From assembly GCA_019454915.1 (NCBI GenBank), contig JACFNM010000231.1, forward strand, positions 1-6,598: a DNA stretch of 6,598 bases. Direction: 5' to 3'. Position 1 is the first letter of the stretch; each line of letters begins with the position of its first letter. A program made the position numbers and the translations under genes. This document shows positions 1 to 5,576 of this stretch, one piece after another. A model generated the notes under the pieces. The model worked only from the letters and a program-made list of their open reading frames with translations, had not been told where the DNA came from and searched no databases. Source of the stretch: Chitinophagaceae bacterium (GTDB lineage: Bacteria; Bacteroidota; Bacteroidia; Chitinophagales; Chitinophagaceae).

Positions 1-288
1 ACTGATTTTCAGTTGTTCTGTTTTAAACTTACCGGAAAACACATTACAACCGGTATTGCCGCTAACGGATGTATCAGCAGTCTTAAAGCGAATCCGGGGT
101 TTATCATCGGGGTAAAGTCCTTCAAAAGCTATTCTTGGGCCAGTGATATAGGTTAATTGCCAGTCTCCGTTCAGTTGTTCAAAGCGGAGAGAGGCCGGGT
201 CGTTTTTCTGAGCATGTGAATGTTTGGCATGGTTACAGGCTGCCATAATGAGCATAGCAGAGAATACAATTGCTTTAAGTGGGTTCAT
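1..288 (-). CDS. META-domain (HslJ-like) lipoprotein, partial: N-terminal 96 codons
   Basis: The minus strand reads open from an ATG at 288-286 to the window edge (96 codons, no stop), so the C-terminus is missing. Residues 1-17 form a short signal peptide: Lys5, a hydrophobic stretch of residues 6-17, then Met-Ala-Ala followed by Cys18. This is a plausible lipobox, so the protein is probably lipid-anchored at Cys18 and exported. A His/Lys-rich linker (19-33) leads into a META-domain start: LNGDW (39-43), a Pro-x-x-x-Phe strand (64-68), and VSGNTGCN (75-82) with FSG at 84-86. These match the DUF306/META family (HslJ and relatives), whose domain is about 100 residues, so roughly the last half is off the window. 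HslJ-type proteins are linked to heat and novobiocin tolerance in E. coli, but the role of the Bacteroidota lipoproteins is not established. It is transcribed divergently from proB. I see no convincing promoter or ribosome binding site upstream. Confidence 0.85.
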   Translation of the reverse strand, partial: MNPLKAIVFSAMLIMAACNHAKHSHAQKNDPASLRFEQLNGDWQLTYITGPRIAFEGLYPDDKPRIRFKTADTSVSGNTGCNVFSGKFKTEQLKIS

Positions 289-890
289 TGCGTCTATAAT
301 TTTTTGTGATGAATTATCCTACAAGAGGATGTCTCATTCTACCAGATGATCAAATTAACCTGATTACATAAACTATATGTCTGTTTTTTCAATAAATTTC
401 AATTTATCTATGCCTACGTAATTTATATTTACCTAAAGGTCCTAAAACTTCGTTATTTACATTTTTTAAAAGGTTTGAACGCTTGCGGTTTTCTACAATC
501 CGAGGATAAATCCGGGTCTGAGGATCTATATTGGATTGAATAGAGTCTTTAGTCGGTACCGGAAGCAGGAAATAAGAAAATAGATATGACATGGCTGGTA
601 AATTTTCAATTATAATGACAATTAGCCTGGGTTTATTCCGATCGTACGAAATTAAAGAATGAATCTGCAAATGCTTGTAAAAGAATCTCTGTTGCAGAAT
701 CATTTCTAATGATAAATTGCCATAAGTATTTTTTTTAAGGAATAGCCGGTTGGGGCAGACGATGGGCGTTTTACTGAAACGGTGGTTACCCTGTAAAGAA
801 TTCGGTAAACGGTTATAGTTGTTTGGCTCTTTCAGATATCTAATTGCCTTTCTCCTTATTTTTGTGATCTTCACTAATAGAAGCATCTTC
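289..890. other. Divergent intergenic region with no supported gene
   Basis: About 600 AT-rich bases separate the lipoprotein gene (minus) from proB (plus). The plus-strand frames are broken by frequent stops. A minus-strand frame is open from 940 to 404, but its translation is very basic, has few Gly and Ala, is rich in Asn, Ile, Leu and Arg, and starts inside proB, so I do not call it a gene. Small structures seen: a 5-bp hairpin ATCCT/AGGAT at 316-330, which would lie in the 5' leader of the lipoprotein gene, and an 8-base palindrome CGGTACCG at 554-561. Neither has a known role. The right end holds the possible proB promoter. The region could be a decayed gene, but I recognise no family in any frame. 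Confidence 0.6.
857..864 (+). promoter_or_regulatory. Possible Bacteroidota -7 box for proBA
   Basis: TATTTTTG at 857-864 exactly fits the TAnnTTTG -7 consensus of the Bacteroidota primary sigma factor. Transcription would start around 868-871 and leave a leader of about 20 bases before the ATG at 891. The weak point is the missing -33 element: no TTTG lies about 19-21 bases upstream, and the nearest TTTG (822-825) is 31 bases away. In this AT-rich context an isolated box could be chance. Confidence 0.35.
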
Positions 891-1925
891 ATGGAGAAAA
901 AAGTACTGGTTATTAAGTTGGGGACGGCGGTTATTACCAATGATGAGGGGATGATTGATGAGTCGGTGATAAAAAAGATAGCCGGTCAGGTAGCCACACT
1001 CAGTAAACAATATAATATCGTGTTGGTATCCAGTGGTGCAGTGGGCAGCGGGAAATCTTTTATTAAGAATTATAAAGGGACGCTTACTGAAAGAAAGGCC
1101 GCTGCTGCGTTGGGAAATCCAATGCTTATTCAATTGTATCACCGGCACTTCTCTACTTATCATATACCGGTAGCGCAGGCCTTGTGTGAGCGCCATCATT
1201 TTGCTAACCGGAAGCAATTCCTTCAGCTCAAGGAGACTTTTACCGAATTCTGGCATAATAATATCCTGCCCGTAGTGAATGAAAACGACCTGGTGAGTAA
1301 TATTGAGTTGAAGTTTTCAGATAATGACGAGTTAGCCACTCTGATAGCCATTGGATTCGATGCGGATACACTGATGCTGTGTACATCCGCCGGTGGTTTT
1401 ATGGATGCGGAGAAGAAAATTATTCCGCAGGTTGAGAAAATTGACGCAACCATAATGAGCTATGTCACCAAAACAAAATCCAGCCTGGGACTGGGTGGCA
1501 TGTTATCGAAGCTTACATCTACCAAACTGGCAACTTCACTCGGTATAAAAGTGATTATATGCGGCTTAAGTGGAAGAGATACCTTAATTTCGGCGATACA
1601 GGGTAAGAGCGGTACCACCTTTGTGGCAAAGCCTTCTAATCTCAAGTCACGGCAAAAATGGCTGGCGAGCGGAACCGTTACGATGGGAGGAGTGTATGTT
1701 GATAAGGGAGCTTCAAAAGCGCTGCATGCCCGAAAAAGCCTGCTTACCGTAGGGATCAAAAAAGTTATGGGTAATTTTGTCGAAGGAGAGGTGATCAGGT
1801 TGATAGATGAAGATGATGTCATCATTGGTGTGGCGAAAACCAAACTGAGTGGTCATGAGATTACAAAAAATATAGCTCAAAAGAATATCATTGCGGCACA
1901 TGCTGATGATATTGTGATTTTTTAA
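891..1925 (+). CDS. proB: Glutamate 5-kinase (ProB) with C-terminal PUA domain
   Basis: This cytosolic enzyme phosphorylates the gamma-carboxyl of L-glutamate with ATP, the first step of proline synthesis. The protein has 344 residues against 367 in E. coli. The amino-acid kinase domain (about 1-245) shows Lys9 in KLGTAVIT (9-16), SSGAVGSG (47-54), NENDLV (130-135), SDNDELA (143-149) and GGMLSK (202-207). By alignment from memory with E. coli ProB, Lys9, Ser48, Asp133 and Asn145 occupy the ATP and glutamate contact positions. A PUA domain follows (about 258-344), with VDKGA (270-274) and SLLTVGI (283-289). The ATP-site motif usually written T-D-x-x-G-L-Y reads TSAGGFM here (165-171). I chose the ATG at 891 because MEKKVLVIK is the family's usual N-terminus. 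An in-frame ATG at 819 would add 24 hydrophobic residues foreign to the family and would place the possible promoter box inside the gene. proA follows after 12 bases, so the two are almost certainly one operon. Feedback control by proline is known for the family but cannot be read from this sequence. Confidence 0.95.
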   Translation: MEKKVLVIKLGTAVITNDEGMIDESVIKKIAGQVATLSKQYNIVLVSSGAVGSGKSFIKNYKGTLTERKAAAALGNPMLIQLYHRHFSTYHIPVAQALCERHHFANRKQFLQLKETFTEFWHNNILPVVNENDLVSNIELKFSDNDELATLIAIGFDADTLMLCTSAGGFMDAEKKIIPQVEKIDATIMSYVTKTKSSLGLGGMLSKLTSTKLATSLGIKVIICGLSGRDTLISAIQGKSGTTFVAKPSNLKSRQKWLASGTVTMGGVYVDKGASKALHARKSLLTVGIKKVMGNFVEGEVIRLIDEDDVIIGVAKTKLSGHEITKNIAQKNIIAAHADDIVIF

Positions 1926-1937
1926 AAAGCGAAAGTG

Positions 1938-3179
1938 ATGTCAGTAACAATTAAACAAATTAAGAAAGCCTATGATGCGGCGCCCCAATTACGGGCTTTG
2001 GACAACAAGCAATTGAAAAAGGTATTGATGATGCTGGCGGACGAGTTGGAGAAACAGCAGTCTTTTATTTTAAAAGCCAATCGCGCAGATGTAGAGAAAC
2101 AGGACCCTGATAATCCGCGAATCGACCGTTTAAGACTGGATGAAAAAAGAATCAAAGGGATTGCCGGCAGTATCAGGAAGGTGAGCCGATTGCCCAATCC
2201 GGTTGGAAAAGTACTGGAAAAGAGAAAACTGAAAAACGGTTTGTTGTTAGAGAAAGTGTCGGTGCCATTGGGTGTGGTAGGCGCCATCTACGAATCGCGA
2301 CCTAATGTAACTTTTGATATCGCCGCTCTTTGTATCCGCAGCGGCAACGCCTGTGTACTCAAAGGTAGCAGTGAAGCGGAAAATTCTAACCGGGCAGCAG
2401 TGAAGATAATCCATCAGGTATTAAAAGAGAACGGATTGTCTCCTGCCGTTGTCACTTTATTATCCTCCGACCGGGAAACGGTGCAGGAATTGTTTACCGC
2501 TACCCAATACATTGATGTGCTGATTCCACGCGGTTCTGACGGATTGATACAATTTGTCCGGCAAAACAGTCAGGTGCCTGTTATTGAAACGGGTGCGGGC
2601 GTGTGTCATGTTTATGTGCAAAAGAAGGCAGACCTGAAAAAAGCGGTGGATATCACGGTGAATGCCAAAGTATCGCGCCCTTCCGTATGTAACGCCATGG
2701 ACGCTTTGTTGATTGACCAGGCAATTGCTCCGGCATTTTTGAGAAAGCTAAAGCCAGAGTTAGAACAATATAAAGTGGAAATTTTTGCTGATCCGGTTTC
2801 TCATAGAATGCTGAAAGGGTATCCTTATTTGCGCAAAGCCAAGAAGGAAGACTATGGCAGAGAGTTCCTGGCTTTAAAATGTGCCGTTAAAGTGGTGAAC
2901 AACTCGGACGAAGCAATAGAGCATATACGGAAGTATTCTACCAAACATTCTGAGGCTATTGTAACGGAAGATAAAAAACAGGCAGAACATTTCCTGCATG
3001 AAGTGGATGCTGCTGCAGTTTATCACAATGCCTCTACCCGCTTTACCGATGGTGAAGAATTTGGATTAGGCGCGGAGATTGGTATTTCAACCCAGAAGTT
3101 ACACGCCAGGGGCCCATTTGCCCTGGAAAAGCTGGTGACAGAAAAATGGGTGATCAGAGGACAGGGACAGGTGAGATAA
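1938..3179 (+). CDS. proA: Glutamate-5-semialdehyde dehydrogenase (gamma-glutamyl phosphate reductase, ProA)
   Basis: The enzyme reduces gamma-glutamyl phosphate, the unstable product of ProB, with NADPH to glutamate-5-semialdehyde, which cyclises to pyrroline-5-carboxylate. It has 413 residues (E. coli ProA has 417) and belongs to the aldehyde dehydrogenase superfamily. Family motifs appear in order: YESRPNVT (118-125), PRGSDGLI (197-204), ETGAGVCHVYV (217-227), the catalytic-cysteine segment RPSVCNA with Cys251, then HNASTRFTDG (363-372), FGLGAEIGIST (375-385) and LHARGP (388-393). The protein is complete and no motif is broken. The ATG at 1938 is preferred. A GTG directly before it (1935) is in frame and would add one residue. 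There is no strong Shine-Dalgarno sequence, only a purine-rich run at 1924-1934. The gene sits 12 bases after proB, which fits co-transcription and coupled supply of the labile intermediate. Its end is followed by the repeat-bearing spacer, so the operon probably stops here. ProC is not in the window. Confidence 0.97.
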   Translation: MSVTIKQIKKAYDAAPQLRALDNKQLKKVLMMLADELEKQQSFILKANRADVEKQDPDNPRIDRLRLDEKRIKGIAGSIRKVSRLPNPVGKVLEKRKLKNGLLLEKVSVPLGVVGAIYESRPNVTFDIAALCIRSGNACVLKGSSEAENSNRAAVKIIHQVLKENGLSPAVVTLLSSDRETVQELFTATQYIDVLIPRGSDGLIQFVRQNSQVPVIETGAGVCHVYVQKKADLKKAVDITVNAKVSRPSVCNAMDALLIDQAIAPAFLRKLKPELEQYKVEIFADPVSHRMLKGYPYLRKAKKEDYGREFLALKCAVKVVNNSDEAIEHIRKYSTKHSEAIVTEDKKQAEHFLHEVDAAAVYHNASTRFTDGEEFGLGAEIGISTQKLHARGPFALEKLVTEKWVIRGQGQVR

Positions 3180-3187
3180 TTTGATAA

Positions 3188-3247
3188 TTTGAAAATGTGG
3201 GAATTTGAAGACCTGCCAGCCGGCAGGCTGGTTTGAAAATGGGGAAT
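3188..3247. repeat. Imperfect direct repeats flanking a palindrome
   Basis: TTTGAAAATG occurs exactly at 3188-3197 and again at 3232-3241, 44 bases apart. The likeness runs on: TGGGAAT follows the first copy (to 3204) and GGGAAT the second (to 3247). A related TTTGATAA precedes the first copy (3180-3187) and AATTTGAAG lies at 3202-3210. The two main copies bracket the palindrome at 3212-3231. Runs of this kind (TTTGAAAAT with variations) are something I recall from Bacteroidota intergenic regions, but I cannot check copy number here. Confidence 0.7.
3212..3231. repeat. GC-rich overlapping palindrome (REP-like element)
   Basis: This 20-base block can fold in two mutually exclusive ways: CCTGCC (3212-3217) with GGCAGG (3222-3227), loop AGCC; or CCAGCC (3216-3221) with GGCTGG (3226-3231), loop GGCA. 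Its GC content is far above the AT-rich surroundings. It lies 32 bases after the proA stop and could help end or protect the proBA transcript, but no T-tract follows the stem, so it is not a classical intrinsic terminator. I read it as a REP-like or small repeated palindrome. That is an inference from form and position. Confidence 0.6.
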
Positions 3248-3255
3248 GGGGGTTC

Positions 3256-3287
3256 AATGTATAATGTATAATGCTTGTGTAATGCTT
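3256..3287. repeat. Short heptad repeats AATGTAT / AATGCTT
   Basis: AATGTAT is found at 3256-3262 and 3263-3269 in tandem, followed at once by AATGCTT at 3270-3276. After the four bases GTGT a second AATGCTT stands at 3281-3287. The array lies just downstream of the direct repeats and ends 18 bases before the uxaB promoter. It looks like a simple-sequence repeat with drift; whether it varies between strains cannot be told from one sequence. Confidence 0.6.
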
Positions 3288-3304
3288 CGGTGAGTTTGGT
3301 TCCC

Positions 3305-3337
3305 ATTGCGATTTTTTTTCGGTAGATTTTAATTTTG
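3305..3337 (+). promoter_or_regulatory. Bacteroidota-type promoter for the tagaturonate reductase gene
   Basis: TAATTTTG at 3330-3337 fits the -7 consensus TAnnTTTG exactly. ATTG at 3305-3308 supplies a near-consensus -33 element (TTTG) with a 21-base spacer, inside the usual range. The spacer carries an eight-T run (3312-3319). Transcription would start near 3341-3344 and leave a leader of only about 13-16 bases with no Shine-Dalgarno sequence, which is common in this phylum. No obvious operator is visible around it. Confidence 0.6.
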
Positions 3338-3356
3338 AAACCTTGAACTTTTTTAT

Positions 3357-4853
3357 ATGATACTTAATAAAGCGAATCTTTCTTTGATTAAGTCCGATAA
3401 AGTGGAAAAGCCGGAAGCGGTTGTCTTTGATTTGCCCGAAAAAGTGCTGCAGTTTGGTACCGGTGTCTTGCTTCGTGGCTTGCCGGACTATTTTATTGAC
3501 AAAGCAAACCGGCAGGGATTATTTAACGGACGCGTGGTTGTGGTGAAATCAACAGATAAGGGCGGAACGGATACTTTTGAAATTCAGGATGGATTATATA
3601 CACTGTGTATTCGTGGTATTGATAATGGAGAAAAGGTGGAAGAGAATCGGATCTGTTCTGCGATAAGCCGGGTATTGTCTGCAAAAAACCACTGGAGGGA
3701 GATATTGCAATGCGCTCATAATAAAGATTTGCAGATAATTATTTCCAATACTACTGAAGTAGGGATAACCCTTGTGGAAGAAAGCATACATCAGGAACCG
3801 CCGGTTTCATTTCCGGCGAAACTCCTTGCTTTTTTATATGAGAGGTATAAGGCCTGTAACGGTGGTGCTGAAGGAGGTATGGTAATCATCCCTACAGAAT
3901 TGATCGTGGGAAATGGTGACCGCCTTTCGGAAATACTGTTTGCTCTCGCAAAATTTAATAAACTGGAAGAAGCGTTCATCGAATGGCTGAAGACTAACAA
4001 CATCGTCTGCAATTCCCTGGTAGATCGGATTGTACCCGGAAAGCCTGCAGCAGACATCAAAGAGCAAATTGAAGAATCTCTGGGATATAAGGATGAGATG
4101 ATGATCATGGGCGAGGTTTATCGCTTATGGGCTATAGAAGGGGATGATCGCGTGAAAGAAGTGTTGTCATTTGCTCCGGCCGACAAAGGAGTGATTATTG
4201 AGCCGGATATAGAGAAGTACCGTGAGCTGAAACTCCGGCTGTTAAATGGAACCCATACTTTAAGTTGCGGGCTTGCTTTTTTATCCGGTATTCAGACTGT
4301 TAAAGAGGCAATGGAGGATAAACAGTTTGGTCAGTTTATACATGATCTTATGCTGAATGAAATTGCGTCTGCTATTCCGGCTAAGGTTGATTCTAACGAA
4401 GCTGAACGGTTTGGGTTGCAGGTACTGGACAGATTCCGTAATCCTGCTATTAAGCACCAGTGGATAAGTATTACCCTGCAATATACTTCCAAAATCAGGA
4501 TGAGGGTAGTGCCGGTATTGCTGAAATATATTGAGGATTATAAGAAAGTTCCCGGGCATATCGCACTGGGTTTTGCCGCCTATCTGCGTTTTATGAAGGC
4601 GGAAAAGAAAGATGGGGCGGGTTATACAGGTATCTGGGATGGCAAGGATTATCCCATTAATGACGATAAGGCTTCTTATTTTTTCGAGCAGTGGAAAAAT
4701 ACGAATCCGGATGAGTTGGTGAAGAAAGTATTAAGCGATGTAGACTTATGGGGTACGGATCTGTCGCAGCTTGTTTCATTTATGCAGTCGGTACAGGCTA
4801 ACCTTCGTTCTCTGATGAAAGAAGGTTCAGGAATGCTTATACAGGCGCTGTAA
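3357..4853 (+). CDS. uxaB: Tagaturonate reductase (altronate oxidoreductase), UxaB-like
   Basis: This enzyme most likely interconverts D-tagaturonate and D-altronate with NAD(H), a step of galacturonate breakdown. It has 498 residues (E. coli UxaB has 483) and belongs to the long-chain polyol / mannitol dehydrogenase family. The N-terminal Rossmann domain shows LQFGTGVLLRG (31-41) as the nucleotide-binding loop, then QDGLYT (77-82), SNTTEVG (130-136) and IPTELI (178-183). VDRIVPG (222-228) follows. The C-terminal domain carries the family's catalytic pattern Lys292-x4-Asn297-x2-His300 and then FRNPAIKHQW (360-369). The match to E. coli UxaB, as remembered, runs across the whole length, which favours tagaturonate over fructuronate (UxuB) or mannitol as substrate; a related uronate remains possible. 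The start at 3357 sits just after a good promoter and gives about 30 residues before the Rossmann strand. The usual partners (UxaA, UxaC, a KdgK/KdgA pair) are not in the window. Confidence 0.88.
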   Translation: MILNKANLSLIKSDKVEKPEAVVFDLPEKVLQFGTGVLLRGLPDYFIDKANRQGLFNGRVVVVKSTDKGGTDTFEIQDGLYTLCIRGIDNGEKVEENRICSAISRVLSAKNHWREILQCAHNKDLQIIISNTTEVGITLVEESIHQEPPVSFPAKLLAFLYERYKACNGGAEGGMVIIPTELIVGNGDRLSEILFALAKFNKLEEAFIEWLKTNNIVCNSLVDRIVPGKPAADIKEQIEESLGYKDEMMIMGEVYRLWAIEGDDRVKEVLSFAPADKGVIIEPDIEKYRELKLRLLNGTHTLSCGLAFLSGIQTVKEAMEDKQFGQFIHDLMLNEIASAIPAKVDSNEAERFGLQVLDRFRNPAIKHQWISITLQYTSKIRMRVVPVLLKYIEDYKKVPGHIALGFAAYLRFMKAEKKDGAGYTGIWDGKDYPINDDKASYFFEQWKNTNPDELVKKVLSDVDLWGTDLSQLVSFMQSVQANLRSLMKEGSGMLIQAL

Positions 4854-4901
4854 TCATCATTAGCCTGAAAAAACGCCTGCCACAAACTGTTCTTGATTTA
4901 T

Positions 4902-5534
4902 ATGAGGAAAATTATCATTTTTTTCATTGCCATATTCTCCGTTTTTGCGGTCGCATTCCAGTTTAAGTTAATGCTTGAAAACAGTGTTCAATCTCTACTG
5001 GAAACCATAGTTCGATTTTTAAGCTATTTTACCATTTTGACCAACAGCATTGTAGCGGTTTATTTTTTAGGTATTGGGTATAAGGAGATTGTGAAAAAAC
5101 TTCCGTCCAGGATTAACTTTGACACGATGACTGCGATAACGGTTTATATTACCATCGTGGGATTGGTTTATCAGGTCATGTTGCGACATACCTGGAACCC
5201 GACCGGTTTGCAAAAAATAGTGGATGAATTGCTTCATTCAGTCAATCCTCTTTTGGTAATCGCATTCTGGTTCTTGAATTTAAAGAATGATGTACTGAGT
5301 TACAAGGCGATTTCCCGGTGGCTGTTATATCCACTCCTGTATTTGATTTACGTGCTGATTCGTGGACTTTTTTCAGGTTTTTTTCCGTATCCTTTCCTGG
5401 ATATGACCGCGATTGGTTTTTCGCGTGTGATTCAGAACTGTGTTGTAATAACAATATTGTTTTTGATGATTGCTGCGGTTTTTGTCCGGCTATCCAGGAG
5501 GCAGTCTGCGATGAAATCATCTGGTGATAAATAG
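4902..5534 (+). CDS. Pr6Pr family six-helix membrane protein
   Basis: This 210-residue integral membrane protein probably has six helices, at about 3-23, 37-58, 77-95, 110-127, 138-158 and 176-196, and ends in a basic tail (RLSRRQ, 196-201). Family marks are YFTILTN (42-48), TWNPTG (97-102), DELLH with His112 followed by Pro116, YPLLYLIY (143-150), RG (154-155) and YPFLD (163-167). These fit the bacterial Pr6Pr family, related to eukaryotic FAR-17a/AIG1/ADTRP proteins. The bacterial members have no established function that I know of. In AIG1 and ADTRP a Thr and a His form the active site for hydrolysing fatty-acid esters of hydroxy fatty acids; Thr44 and His112 lie in comparable places here. 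The ATG at 4902 is preferred; a TTG three codons earlier (4893) would add little. No Shine-Dalgarno sequence or separate promoter is seen in the 48-base gap after uxaB, so read-through from uxaB is possible. Confidence 0.85.
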   Translation: MRKIIIFFIAIFSVFAVAFQFKLMLENSVQSLLETIVRFLSYFTILTNSIVAVYFLGIGYKEIVKKLPSRINFDTMTAITVYITIVGLVYQVMLRHTWNPTGLQKIVDELLHSVNPLLVIAFWFLNLKNDVLSYKAISRWLLYPLLYLIYVLIRGLFSGFFPYPFLDMTAIGFSRVIQNCVVITILFLMIAAVFVRLSRRQSAMKSSGDK

Positions 5535-5576
5535 CGAGTGACAGAAGGATAGCCCATTCTTTGGAAGAGAGGCTGA

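Noticed and set aside
289..400. Promoter for the META lipoprotein gene on the minus strand (TTAATTTG near 350)
   Set aside because: It differs from TAnnTTTG at the second base and has no -33 element at a suitable distance.
819..890. In-frame upstream ATG that would give ProB a 24-residue hydrophobic N-terminal extension resembling a membrane anchor
   Set aside because: Glutamate 5-kinases are cytosolic and begin close to the KLGTAVIT strand; the ATG at 891 gives the normal N-terminus. The exact TAnnTTTG box at 857-864 lies within the extension, which fits it being untranslated.
404..940. Minus-strand open frame of 178 codons overlapping the start of proB
   Set aside because: It starts antisense inside proB, covers the possible proB promoter, is strongly basic with about 4 percent Gly plus Ala combined, and shows no recognisable domain or upstream signal.
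4842..4879. CAGGCG (4842-4847) and CGCCTG (4874-4879) inverted repeat around the uxaB stop codon as a terminator
   Set aside because: The loop is 26 bases long, the left arm lies in coding sequence and no T-run follows; probably chance.
5242..5527. Other open frames inside the Pr6Pr gene and similar frames inside proB, proA, uxaB and the Smr gene
   Set aside because: They overlap well-supported genes, have no family motifs, and show the composition of out-of-frame readings.
5551..5574. Imperfect hairpin (AGCC/GGCT outer stem, TCTT/AAGA inner stem, triloop) between the convergent Pr6Pr and Smr genes as a shared terminator
   Set aside because: The position is right, but both stems are only 4 bp with an internal loop and neither strand has a T-tract after it. 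Possible but not supportable as a terminator.
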